A DNA stretch of 64,000 nt, taken from the NCBI RefSeq assembly GCF_904848585.1, contig NZ_CAJHCR010000006.1, positions 248,001-312,000 of the forward strand, written 5' to 3'. Source of the DNA: Paraburkholderia kirstenboschensis. Lineage in GTDB: Bacteria; Pseudomonadota; Gammaproteobacteria; Burkholderiales; Burkholderiaceae. The notes beneath the pieces were generated by a model. That model was not told where the DNA came from. It made no database searches and saw only the letters and a list, made by a program, of their open reading frames with translations. The position numbers and the translations under genes were made by a program. Positions 53,869 through 62,518 of the stretch are shown here, one piece after another (the first letter of the stretch is position 1; every line of letters starts with the position of its first letter).

Positions 53869-55350
53869 CTACTTCGAGATATCTTCCAACGCGACATCGC
53901 GCGTCTTCGGTCCCAGCGTGCCGATAGCGAGCATCACAATCGCCATTGCACCTGAAATAAACACGAACACGCCGTTTACGCCGAAGCGGCTCAGGCATCC
54001 AGCGATCACGAATGCGGAGAACATTGCCGACAGCCGGCTCCACGAATAAACGAAGCCTACTGCGCGTGCGCGGATACTCGTTGGAAAGAGCTCTGCCTGG
54101 TACGCGTGATAGCTGTAGGAAATGATGTTGCCCGCGAGCACGAGACACACACCGAGGCTGACCAGCAGCACCGTCTCGCGAACCTGGCTAAACAGCAAGC
54201 CGCACACCACGTTCACCGCCGCCATGAAGATGATCACCGTCTTGCGCTCGAAACGGTCGGCAATCAGCAAGCCGAGCAACGGTCCGAGCGGCGCCGCCAC
54301 CGCGATGATGCTTGCGTACATCAGGCTCGTCGTCACCGTAATGCCCTGCTTGATCAGCAGCGTCGGAATCCAGTTGGCGAAGCCGTAGTAGCCCATCGTC
54401 TGGAACACATGAAAGATGATGAGCATCAGCGTGCGCTTGCGATAGGGCGGCACCAGCAGATCGCGGAACGCCGCGCGGGCACGAACCGGCTCGGGCAATG
54501 CGGGTTCCGGCAGCGCTCGTCCGTATTCGCGTTCGACTCGCGCTTCGAGCCGCGTCATGATCGCGTCCGCTTCGTCGATCCGGCCTTTTTGCGCGAGCCA
54601 CCGCGGGCTCTCCGGCAAACCGAGGCGGATCCACCACACGACGAGCGCGCCCACCACACCCGTCAACACGACGAGACGCCAGCCGTCGAGACCAAAGTAC
54701 TGATGAGGCACCAGCAGATACGAGAGAAACGCGACGATCGGCACCGCGCAAAAGCCGACTGCCTGCGAACACGCGGACGCACGCCCTCGCACATGCTTGG
54801 GCACGAGTTCGGAGATGTACGTGCCGATCGTCACGATCTCCACGCCTATGCCGATACCCGCAATGAAACGCCACAGATTGAGCCCGAGCGCCGTGTCCTG
54901 AAACGCCATGATGACGTTCGCCGCCGTGTACCAGAGCAACGACCACGTAAAAATCGCGCGCCGCCCGAAGCGGTCGGCTAGAAAGCCGCACGCCGCGGTG
55001 CCGATGAAGAGCCCCGCGAACAACGCGGCAATGAAGCTCGCCACGCCGCTCGTGCCAAAGAGGCCGTGCGTCGTCGCGGTCAGAATGCCGCTGCGCACGA
55101 GTCCCGGCGCGATATACCCCGAGAACATGAGGTCGTACAGTTCGAAGAAGAGCCCGAGGCTCAACAACATCACCAGCTTCCAGATGGAACGCGTGGCCGG
55201 CAAGCGGTCGAGCCGCGCCGAAATGCGCGCGCCGCCCAGCGCTATTTCTTCGGCACGGCTGCCCGCCGACGCACCGGCGCCCGAAGGCAAGCCGAGGGCG
55301 CCGGCATCGCCGACCGCTGTCGCATACACCGCCTGATTCGACGACTTCAT
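53869..55350 (-). CDS. MFS transporter, sugar/metabolite:H+ symporter type
   Basis: The 493-residue protein has 12 predicted membrane segments in two halves, with family motifs DRFGRRAI (loop 2-3), LWRFIAGIGIGVEIVTIGTYISELVPKHVRGR (ends of helices 4-5) and the C-terminal repeat LLIADRFERKTVI. A hydrophilic N-terminal extension of about 60 residues precedes helix 1. Its motifs place it with sugar-porter or aromatic/dicarboxylate-type MFS proteins. AAGGAGA precedes ATG 55350. It is 62 bases after the CoA-transferase stop, so it is probably the last gene of that operon and imports the substrate. Confidence 0.88.
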   Translation of the reverse strand: MKSSNQAVYATAVGDAGALGLPSGAGASAGSRAEEIALGGARISARLDRLPATRSIWKLVMLLSLGLFFELYDLMFSGYIAPGLVRSGILTATTHGLFGTSGVASFIAALFAGLFIGTAACGFLADRFGRRAIFTWSLLWYTAANVIMAFQDTALGLNLWRFIAGIGIGVEIVTIGTYISELVPKHVRGRASACSQAVGFCAVPIVAFLSYLLVPHQYFGLDGWRLVVLTGVVGALVVWWIRLGLPESPRWLAQKGRIDEADAIMTRLEARVEREYGRALPEPALPEPVRARAAFRDLLVPPYRKRTLMLIIFHVFQTMGYYGFANWIPTLLIKQGITVTTSLMYASIIAVAAPLGPLLGLLIADRFERKTVIIFMAAVNVVCGLLFSQVRETVLLVSLGVCLVLAGNIISYSYHAYQAELFPTSIRARAVGFVYSWSRLSAMFSAFVIAGCLSRFGVNGVFVFISGAMAIVMLAIGTLGPKTRDVALEDISK

Positions 55351-55412
55351 CGTCTGTCTCCTTGAATGCCGGTCTGCGCCGGATAAGCTTGATTGGTTAT
55401 GTGCGCTGCTGA

Positions 55413-56651
55413 TCACGCGGCCACGCGTGGCGCCTGATTCGAGTCGCTGTTCAACAGCGCGATCTGCGCATCGTCATAGCCCAGCTCGCGCAATACCGCT
55501 ACCGTGTGCTCGCCGATCTTCGCGATGGGCTGACGCGGCTGCAAACGCGCGCCGTCGATCGAAATGGGCAGCAGAGGCATTGCGGTTTCGCTGCCGTCCT
55601 CGAGCGTGAGGCGAGCAAGGCCGCCGCTTTCTTTCAGGTGCGGATCGTCGAATAGCTCTTCGGGCTTTGCAATCGACGCGAACGGAATGTGGTCGCGCTC
55701 GAACAGCGGCACGAGCGCCGCGCCTTCGAAACGGCTCAAGGTGGCGCCGAGCGTTTGCAGCAGCCATGAGCGCGCAAGCACGCGGTCGTTGTTCGTCGCG
55801 AGGCGCGGGTCGGCGAGCAGGTCGCCGCGGCCGAGAATCGCGCACAATGCGCGCCATTGGCCGTCGCCGGTCGCGGCAATGAACATCTGCTCATTGTTCG
55901 CGAGCGCGAAGACGTCGTAGACGGCCCATGCACTGATGCGCTCAGGCATCGGCGCGGGCGGCACACCGGTCGCGGCGTACTGTTGCATGTGCTGCGCGGA
56001 CAGCAGCACACAGTTTTCGAAGAGCGCGCTTTGCACTTCCTTGCCGCGCCCGCTCGCATGCCGTTCGTGCAATGCGGCGAGCACGCCGATCGCGCCGAAC
56101 ATGCCGCCCATGATGTCGTTGACCGAACTGCCGGCGCGCAGCGGACGGCCCACCGGGCCTGTCATATACGCGAGGCCGGCCATCATCTGCACGACTTCGT
56201 CGAGCGCGAGGCGGTGCTCATATGGGCCATTGAGAAAGCCCTTGTGCGAAACGTAGATCAGTTTCGGGTTGCGCTCGCGCAGCGACGCATAGTCGAGACC
56301 GAGCTTCGCCATGCGGCCCGGCTTGAAGTTTTCGACGAACACGTCGGCGGTATCGACAAGCTTGTGCAGTGCAGCCAGTCCGGCTTCGCTATCGAGATCG
56401 AGCGCGACGCTCTTCTTGTTGCGATTGAAAGTGCGAAAGAAACCCGCGCCGGTGCCGAGCAAACGGCGCGTGCCGTCGCCGCGCGGCGGCTCGACCTTGA
56501 TGACTTCTGCGCCCAGGTCGCCGAGAATCATCCCGCAGGTTGGGCCCATCACCATATGCGACAACTCGATCACGCGGATGCCGGCAAGCGGCAATGCGCG
56601 CTCCTGTGGCGCTTCAGTGGAGGAACTGGCGATAGCGGAATGGGCGTTCAT
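55413..56651 (-). CDS. Class III (CaiB/BaiF) CoA-transferase
   Basis: The 412-residue protein has the family pattern LAGIRVIELSHMVMGPTCGMILGDLGAEVIKVEPPRGDGTRR near the N-terminus. It is followed by FNRNKKSVALDLDSEAGL, DVFVENFKPGRMAKLGLDY (Asp-containing catalytic region), NPKLIYVSHKGFL and SLVDIMGG-like SSVNDIMGGMFG. These enzymes move CoA between carboxylic acids. It overlaps the HMG-CoA-lyase-like gene by four bases (ATGA), so they act together. Human SUGCT, a glutarate/HMG CoA-transferase, belongs to this class, which supports the HMG idea. Confidence 0.92.
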   Translation of the reverse strand: MNAHSAIASSSTEAPQERALPLAGIRVIELSHMVMGPTCGMILGDLGAEVIKVEPPRGDGTRRLLGTGAGFFRTFNRNKKSVALDLDSEAGLAALHKLVDTADVFVENFKPGRMAKLGLDYASLRERNPKLIYVSHKGFLNGPYEHRLALDEVVQMMAGLAYMTGPVGRPLRAGSSVNDIMGGMFGAIGVLAALHERHASGRGKEVQSALFENCVLLSAQHMQQYAATGVPPAPMPERISAWAVYDVFALANNEQMFIAATGDGQWRALCAILGRGDLLADPRLATNNDRVLARSWLLQTLGATLSRFEGAALVPLFERDHIPFASIAKPEELFDDPHLKESGGLARLTLEDGSETAMPLLPISIDGARLQPRQPIAKIGEHTVAVLRELGYDDAQIALLNSDSNQAPRVAA

Positions 56652-57631
56652 TGCAGCACCTGTGAGCAGGAAGATGGTGAAGATTCGATTTGTCTCGAAG
56701 CGGCGAACTGCTTGGGCAAACCGGCGCGCGCGAGATAGCCGTAAAGCGGCTCACCAGGCAATGCATCGGCGAGGACTGCACGCGACGCGATCAAACGTGT
56801 GAGATCAATGCCGGTTTCATAGCCCATGCTTTCGAGCATGAAGACGAGATCTTCGGTGTTGACGTTGCCGGTCGCGCCAGGCGCGTGCGGGCAACCGCCA
56901 AGTCCGGCGAGCGACGCGTCGAATTCGCGGATGCCGTGTTGCAGTCCGATCAGCGTATTCGCGAGAGCAAGGCCGCGTGTGTCGTGCAGATGCAGCGAGC
57001 GCAGTTTGTCGCCCGCCGCGCCGCGCACGATTTCGATAATCTCGCCGACCTGGCGTGGCGTCGCTTCGCCGGTCGTATCGCCGAGCGCGATTACATCGGC
57101 GCCTGCATGCAGGGCGTCGCGTGCAATCGCGGCGATATCCTCATAGGGGACCGCGCCTTGCAGCGTGCAGCCGAATACCGTCGACAAACCGGCGATCAAC
57201 TCCACACGCCGCGTGCTTGAGCCCGGCGCGCTGTCGATCGCCTCGCGCATTGCCGCGAACGCGTCGATCATTTCCGCTGGCGTCTTGCGCACGTTCGCGA
57301 GGCTGTGCGCGGTGCTCACCGAGATCGGCGCGACGATCCGATGCACGCCACATTCGAGCGCACGTTGCGCGCCTTTCAGGTTCGGCACGAGTGCGGTCAC
57401 GATCAGATCGCGATAACCGAGCGCGTGGGCAATGACCTCGTCGGCGTCGGCCATTTGCGGCAGCAGCCTGGCCGGCACAAAAGAAGCCACTTCCATGTGC
57501 CGCATGCCGGCGGCATAGGCGGCATCGATCCAGCGGCGTTTGGATTCGGTGGGCATCGTTCGCGCGATGCTTTGCAGACCGTCGCGCATGCCGACCTCGG
57601 TCACGACGACGCGCTCCCTCATATCACTCAT
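56648..57631 (-). CDS. Hydroxymethylglutaryl-CoA lyase-like enzyme
   Basis: The 327-residue TIM-barrel protein has VVTEVGMRDGLQSIARTMPTE (metal and substrate site of HMGL-like enzymes), FVPARLLPQMADADEV, LHLHDTRGLALANTL and the catalytic Cys loop AGLGGCPHAPGATGNVNTEDLVFMLE. HMG-CoA lyase cleaves 3-hydroxy-3-methylglutaryl-CoA to acetyl-CoA and acetoacetate. The start at 57631 is chosen from AGGA upstream and family length. It is coupled to the CoA-transferase gene and probably regulated by the upstream LysR protein. Confidence 0.9.
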   Translation of the reverse strand: MSDMRERVVVTEVGMRDGLQSIARTMPTESKRRWIDAAYAAGMRHMEVASFVPARLLPQMADADEVIAHALGYRDLIVTALVPNLKGAQRALECGVHRIVAPISVSTAHSLANVRKTPAEMIDAFAAMREAIDSAPGSSTRRVELIAGLSTVFGCTLQGAVPYEDIAAIARDALHAGADVIALGDTTGEATPRQVGEIIEIVRGAAGDKLRSLHLHDTRGLALANTLIGLQHGIREFDASLAGLGGCPHAPGATGNVNTEDLVFMLESMGYETGIDLTRLIASRAVLADALPGEPLYGYLARAGLPKQFAASRQIESSPSSCSQVLQ

Positions 57632-57926
57632 GTTTTTAATCCTGCGGAAAATGCGGGGAAAAGAAGCACGGATCACAGCGTGCCTGCGCGAAGCCGGGTC
57701 GCAAAGTCTGCGTTGACGAAGCACTCCATCGCCGTTGACGATGGCCGGCGGCACAAGCGGGACGGGCATGCGCCGTCGCAAAGGGGAAACCCTTAAGGGC
57801 CTTTCAGAGGGTGCGAAGTGCAGACCTGCACGACCATGCGCGACGCTTGAATCGCATATTGAAGAGCGGTTGAGCGATCCGATCTCGCGTCGGACCGGAA
57901 GTCGGGACGCTACGTCTGCGCATGCC

Positions 57927-58820
57927 TTAAACCGTGCGCAGCAAATGCTCCAACAAATGCGACGCGGCGAGCGTCAGCGCATTGCGGTCGCGCACGCAGA
58001 TCACGAAGCGCCGCTCGGCCCACGCATCGCGCAACGGCACGGCGACGATGCCGTATTCGTCGGCGGCATGACGGGGCAGCGCCTCGCCCGGCAGAATGGC
58101 TACCGCGAGGCCGGCCTGGATAAAACGATAGGCGGCGTCGAACGTCGACACGTAGGTGCGATAGTTGAGCTCGCGCCCTTTCTCAGCCGCGATCCGCTGC
58201 ATCAACGCATTGACCGACGCGTTCGACGAGAGCCCGAGGTGGTCGAACGCGAGCGTCTGCTCGAAGCCGATGTCTGCCTCGCCGGCAAGTGGATGATCGC
58301 GCGGCACGATCAGCGCGAGGTGATCGGCGCGATACGGCAGCGCGTCGAGACTACCCATCGGCACCACGTCGCGGCAGATGCCGAGATCGGCCACGCCTTC
58401 CTCGAGGCCACGAACGATTTCGGTGCTCACGCGCTCTTCCACATCCACGCGAATCTGCGGGTTGGCCTTTAAGAACTCTGATAACGCCTCGGGCAAAAAC
58501 TCGACCATCGACGACACGTTTGCCAGCACCCGAACATGGCCGCGCGCGCCGGCCGCATATTGGCTCAGCTCGGCCTGCATGCGTTCATGGCCGCGCATGA
58601 TGAGCCGTGCATGGCGCAACAGCGCCTCGCCCGCGGCAGTGGCGCGCACACCGCGCTGACTGCGCGAAAGCAGCGCGACGTCGACGAGCACCTCGAGATC
58701 GGCGAGCCGCTTGCTGACCGCCGACGGCGCGATGAACTCGCGTTCCGCGGCGCGCGCGATCGTGCCTTCCTCGCAAACGGCAATGAACAAGCGCAACGTC
58801 ACCTGATCGATCTGCCACAT
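57927..58820 (-). CDS. LysR-family transcriptional regulator
   Basis: The 297-residue protein has an N-terminal winged helix (LRLFIAVCEEGTIARAAEREFIAPSAVSKRLADLEVLVDVALLSRSQRGVRATAAGEALL) and a C-terminal periplasmic-binding-protein-like effector domain. It is on the same strand as the downstream lyase/transferase/transporter operon with a 295-base gap, rather than divergent from it. The effector may be the substrate of that pathway, which is inference. Confidence 0.93.
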   Translation of the reverse strand: MWQIDQVTLRLFIAVCEEGTIARAAEREFIAPSAVSKRLADLEVLVDVALLSRSQRGVRATAAGEALLRHARLIMRGHERMQAELSQYAAGARGHVRVLANVSSMVEFLPEALSEFLKANPQIRVDVEERVSTEIVRGLEEGVADLGICRDVVPMGSLDALPYRADHLALIVPRDHPLAGEADIGFEQTLAFDHLGLSSNASVNALMQRIAAEKGRELNYRTYVSTFDAAYRFIQAGLAVAILPGEALPRHAADEYGIVAVPLRDAWAERRFVICVRDRNALTLAASHLLEHLLRTV

Positions 58821-59087
58821 GCCGGACGGCTCCCAGATTAGAGTGGGGAAAATTATGCCCGAGTAAAGCGGCGTCCGACTTCATTCCCAGGGTATCCACG
58901 GTTGATTCATAAGCAGTGCTTGCGCGTTGGCTTCCCTGCTGACACGCTGACCCGCTTGCTCGCGGCTTGCAGGCTCGCTATGCTGAGCGTTGCTCGCGGG
59001 CGCCGTCCCTTCTATTAACGTATTGCGCGGCACGCGGCGCTCCAGCGGCTGTCTCGCTATCGACCATAAAAACTCACGGAAATCTCC

Positions 59088-59753
59088 ATGTCCATGACCA
59101 GTCTCTTCATTACCGCCGCCGGCGTCGGCCTTGCGATTGCCGCGCCGGTCGGGCCCATGGGCATGCTTTGCATCCGCCGCACGCTGACGGGCGGCCCGAG
59201 GGCCGGGCTCGCGATCGGCCTGGGCATCGCGAGCGGCGACGCGTTCTACGGTCTGATCGCGGCGCTCGGGCTCGTCGGCATTTCGCAGTTCATGCTGGCA
59301 TACGACCGGCCATTGCATCTGCTTGCCGGATTGTTTTTGCTGTATCTCGGCGTGCGCACGCTGCTGCAAAAACCTCCCGCCGACGCGGCCAACGGCGAAC
59401 CGAACGGCAACGGCAATGGCCATGGCAATGGCAAGCTCGCGCAAGTGGGCCGTGCCGGGGCGCTGCGCGCCTACGCGAGTTCCTTGCTGCTCACGCTGAC
59501 CAATCCGCAGACGGTCATCATGTTCGCCGCATTGTTCACGACGCTGGCACCGCGCGGCGCATTTTCGTCGACGATTGCGCTCACGACGGTCGGCGGCGTG
59601 TTCTGCGGCTCGATCGCGTGGTGGTGCTTTCTCGTGACGGTGGTATCGCTCGCGCGGCATGCGATCGGCAGCAAATTGCGGCTCGCGATCGACCGGTTCG
59701 TCGGGATCATGCTCGCGGCCTTCGGCGTCGTCGAAATTCGCCGCGCGCTTTGA
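59088..59753 (+). CDS. LysE/RhtB-family amino-acid exporter
   Basis: The 221-residue protein has six hydrophobic segments with the family features AAPVGPMGMLCIRRTL, GLGIASGDAFYGLIAALGL and LLLTLTNPQTVIMF. A Gly-Asn-rich loop (NGEPNGNGNGHGNGK, about 102-116) lies between helices 3 and 4 and is encoded by an imperfect ggcaat/ggcaac repeat. The family exports amino acids or derivatives. ATG 59088 starts the reading frame used by homologues. Confidence 0.88.
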   Translation: MSMTSLFITAAGVGLAIAAPVGPMGMLCIRRTLTGGPRAGLAIGLGIASGDAFYGLIAALGLVGISQFMLAYDRPLHLLAGLFLLYLGVRTLLQKPPADAANGEPNGNGNGHGNGKLAQVGRAGALRAYASSLLLTLTNPQTVIMFAALFTTLAPRGAFSSTIALTTVGGVFCGSIAWWCFLVTVVSLARHAIGSKLRLAIDRFVGIMLAAFGVVEIRRAL

Positions 59754-59871
59754 GCGCTTGGCCGCGCGCGGACGACCGCGGCATTGGCGTTTCCCCGCGT
59801 TCGTACGCTGACGCGTCAGTTTTGCGACAATAGCGGCTTTCGCTGCGCCGAGCGTTGCTGATGCCCGATTT

Positions 59872-59887
59872 GCCGACTTGCGTCGGC
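59872..59887 (+). terminator. Short hairpin after the LysE-family gene
   Basis: GCCGAC (59872-59877) pairs perfectly with GTCGGC (59882-59887) around TTGC, about 120 bases after the LysE gene. No T-tract follows, so the assignment is weak. Confidence 0.3.
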
Positions 59888-59952
59888 GGTGGGGCACACG
59901 CGCGCCGCCCGTGCCCTAACTGTCAATCCACCGACCGCCAGCGGTCTCATCA

Positions 59953-60741
59953 ATGGCTCTTCCCCATATCGATTTGCTGTACTCCGCCTCCGGCCTGTTC
60001 GTCGGCTTTCTGGTCGGGCTAACGGGCGTTGGCGGCGGCTCGCTGATGACGCCGATCCTGGTCCTGCTGTTCAACGTCCACCCGGCGACCGCAGTCGGCA
60101 CCGACCTTTTGTACGCGTCCGCCACCAAGGCGACCGGAACACTGGTCCACGGCCTGAAAGGTTCCGTCGACTGGCAGGTGACGCTGCGGCTCGCCGCCGG
60201 CAGCGTGCCGGCCGCGACGGTCACGCTGGTGCTGTTGCACCGCTATGGGATGGACACGCCGGGCGCGAGCCGGCTGATCCAGATCGTGCTCGGCGCCGCG
60301 CTGCTGGTGACGGCGGTCGCGCTCGTGTTCCGTCCGCAACTCGCGGCGCTCGGCGCGCACCGCCGCCGCACGCCCAGCCAGGGACGCACGCTCGGCCTCA
60401 CCATGCTGACGGGCGCGGTGCTCGGCGTGCTGGTGTCGCTGACTTCAGTGGGCGCGGGCGCAATCGGCGTGACCATCTTGCTGCTGCTTTATCCGATGCT
60501 GCCGACAATGCGCATCATCGGCTCCGACATCGCGCACGCGGTACCGCTCACGCTGCTGGCGGGCGCGGGCCACTGGCTGCTCGGCTCGGTCGACTGGTCG
60601 ATGCTGCTGTCGCTGCTCGTGGGCTCGCTGCCGGGCATCGCGCTGGGCAGCATGCTCTCCGCGCGCGCGCCGGATGCGTTGCTGCGCAATCTACTCGCCG
60701 CGACGCTCACGCTGGTGGGCGTGCGCCTGGTGCTGGCCTGA
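59953..60741 (+). CDS. TauE/SafE-family sulfite/sulfonate exporter-like membrane protein
   Basis: The 262-residue protein has about seven hydrophobic segments and the family repeats VGFLVGLTGVGGGSLMTPIL and a second internal copy beginning MLTGAVLGVLVSLTSVGAGAIG. NVHPATAVGTDLLYASATKATGT is typical. TauE/SafE proteins transport anions such as sulfite, sulfonates or organic acids; specificity cannot be told here. ATG 59953 gives the usual family start. Confidence 0.88.
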   Translation: MALPHIDLLYSASGLFVGFLVGLTGVGGGSLMTPILVLLFNVHPATAVGTDLLYASATKATGTLVHGLKGSVDWQVTLRLAAGSVPAATVTLVLLHRYGMDTPGASRLIQIVLGAALLVTAVALVFRPQLAALGAHRRRTPSQGRTLGLTMLTGAVLGVLVSLTSVGAGAIGVTILLLLYPMLPTMRIIGSDIAHAVPLTLLAGAGHWLLGSVDWSMLLSLLVGSLPGIALGSMLSARAPDALLRNLLAATLTLVGVRLVLA

Positions 60742-60766
60742 AGCTGGCCTGAAGCCGGTGAGGCGC

Positions 60767-60795
60767 CAGCCCGATGTTCGTCCTATGTCGGGCTG
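60767..60795. terminator. Inverted repeat between convergent TauE-like and small conserved genes
   Basis: CAGCCCGA (60767-60774) pairs perfectly with TCGGGCTG (60788-60795). It lies in the 88-base gap between convergent genes. No U-tract is present on either strand. Confidence 0.45.
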
Positions 60796-60829
60796 ACGCA
60801 CATCAGATGCCGGGCTCGCGCCGTCGCCC

Positions 60830-61078
60830 TCACCTGAAAAAGCGGCAGGTCAGATCGGCCTCGAACTGTCTGACCCATTGGCCGTGGCGGTCGTAATACG
60901 ATTGGGCCCAGCCGCCACGCCGCACGGTGACGAGGCGCTCATGGGCAGCATCGGCGGGATCGGCACAAACGCTGATGTCGAAATGCGCGGGCGCGAAGCC
61001 GCGCCGCGCGCACACCAGTTCGAATGCGGCCCGGTCGGTGATGGGCAGATCGGTATAGCGCAGGAGCGTAGGTTGCAT
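60830..61078 (-). CDS. Small conserved hypothetical protein
   Basis: The 82-residue protein (LRYTDLPITDRAAFELVCARRGFAPAHFDISV near its start, then LVTVRRGGWAQSYYDRHGQWVRQFEADL) has no membrane segment. Its composition and clean reading frame look genuine and I have the impression that it is common in Burkholderia, but no function is known to me. It lies alone, with a strong terminator hairpin nearby on its upstream side. Confidence 0.65.
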   Translation of the reverse strand: MQPTLLRYTDLPITDRAAFELVCARRGFAPAHFDISVCADPADAAHERLVTVRRGGWAQSYYDRHGQWVRQFEADLTCRFFR

Positions 61079-61457
61079 GGCGTTGACTCCGGTTCTTCAT
61101 GCATACGGTACGCTTTGCGCGGCGTCGGAAATGTGTCATCGCACACAGTTGGACGACGGCGCCTTGTTTGCCGCGCACCATCTGATGAAACCGTCATTGC
61201 CGTATCGTCATTGCCGTATCGTCAGCGCCGTTTCACTAATGGCGTGGCAGAAAACAAAAAAGCCCCGGCATGGCTGCCGGAGCTTTTTTTTCGCGCGTAT
61301 CGAAGTGGCGCATTGCGTCGGAAAATGCCCGACGCGGCGCCTCGCGACGCCGCCACTTGCTAAGCCGCGCCGTGTGAGGCGCGCTGATTGCTGCGCCGCT
61401 AAGCGCCTGATCAGTGCGCCGTCACAGCGGGCTTACCGATGCGCCCGCTCGCCGCGC
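61079..61457. other. Gap between the small conserved gene and the BON-domain gene
   Basis: The stretch holds the terminator at 61258-61292 and the presumed promoter of the minus-strand gene ending at 60830. I see no gene. Confidence 0.5.
61258..61292 (-). terminator. Rho-independent terminator of the BON-domain gene
   Basis: A GC hairpin (GCCCCGGCA ... TGCCGGAGC, one mismatch) is flanked by an A-run on the left and a run of 8 T on the right. On the minus strand the same hairpin is followed by TTTTTTGTTTT. It is the best classical terminator of the window, about 165 bases past the stop at 61458. Confidence 0.85.
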
Positions 61458-61811
61458 TTACTGCTGCATCACGTTCAGCTTGTTCGACACCGACGTCACG
61501 CCGGCGACACCCTTCGCTGCCTCGCCGGCCGCGTCGATCTGACCTTGATCGGGCACCGAGCCCGTGAGCGTCACGGCGCCGCCGCGGGCGCGCACGGCGA
61601 TGTTGGACACGTCGATGCCCTGCGTCTTCGCGAGCGCGGCGCGCACCTTGCGGCCCAGCTGGCTATTGGCCTTCTTGCTCGCCTTCGCGCTGGCGGCGGG
61701 GGCGGCTGTCGTGCCCGTTGCCGTTGCATCGCTTGCCTGAGCATAGACGTTGCATGCCACCACCATTGCCACCACCGAGCCCAGCGTCTTCAGAAAACCG
61801 ACCGATTTCAT
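61458..61811 (-). CDS. Secreted BON-domain protein
   Basis: The 117-residue protein has a signal peptide (FLKTLGSVVAMVVACNVYAQ), an Ala/Thr/Lys-rich stretch and a BON domain at the C-terminus (LGRKVRAALAKTQGIDVSNIAVRARGGAVTLTGSVPDQGQIDAAGEAAKGVAGVTSVSNKL). BON domains of the OsmY/DolP type bind phospholipid membranes and respond to envelope stress. AAGGAGA precedes ATG 61811. The gene ends in the strong terminator at 61258-61292. Confidence 0.9.
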   Translation of the reverse strand: MKSVGFLKTLGSVVAMVVACNVYAQASDATATGTTAAPAASAKASKKANSQLGRKVRAALAKTQGIDVSNIAVRARGGAVTLTGSVPDQGQIDAAGEAAKGVAGVTSVSNKLNVMQQ

Positions 61812-62518
61812 ATTGCTTCTCTCCTTAGCATCACATTGGACCGCTTGAATAAGCGGCTTCGTTACGACTACCTGCGGCCATGCCCGAGGCGCGACGAGGC
61901 GCACGGCGAGGCAATGGCCGGCTATGGCTGCGACACGAGATGCGAGAGGCGAAGGGAGGCCGGCTGCCATATTCCGCACGCGATGGCGAAGACGCTCATG
62001 CGATGCGGTACGGAGACCGGCAAGCCGCGATATTCGCAGACGCGCCCGGTTCTTGTGTGTCGTGCCGGGTCGCGCCGCGCGAAACGTGTGTTCGCGGCAG
62101 CGATGCACAATTTAATCTAGCCGCGCCAGAAGCGCAAAGGGTTTAGTCATGCGCGATGCGAGCGAGTCGGGTTGAAGCGCATGTTTGCACGCATTCAGAT
62201 GCGCTTCATGTGCGCTTCATGTGCTTCCGATACGCGCTTCGCATGCTGAGGCGCTCGTCGCCGAGGCGCTTTTTATTGGCCGCCTGCTCCCCGCTCGCTG
62301 CCGAAGCACTCGCCGCTCACTGCGCTTTCATTGCGTGCTCACTGCCCGCTCCTCGCCAGGCGCTCGCCGCTCCGCCACTCCGTAGTCACTTTTTGTTACG
62401 GGTTTCTCCGCGCCCGGCCCAGCCGTCCATTCCGCCGCCGCGGCAATCTCAGGTACCATCGGCGCCACGCGCAGCCCGCCATCCAGTCCACTCCCGATCG
62501 TAGCCGTCCTGTCATCCG
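61812..62518. other. 707-bp gap with local repeats before the TAXI gene
   Basis: No convincing gene is present. An 11-bp direct repeat GCGCTTCATGT occurs in tandem at 62201-62222. A GC hairpin near 62252-62277 followed by TTTTTATT on the plus strand could end a short unannotated transcript. The following stretch to 62400 is a low-complexity run rich in GCTCGCCG-like words. Confidence 0.4.
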
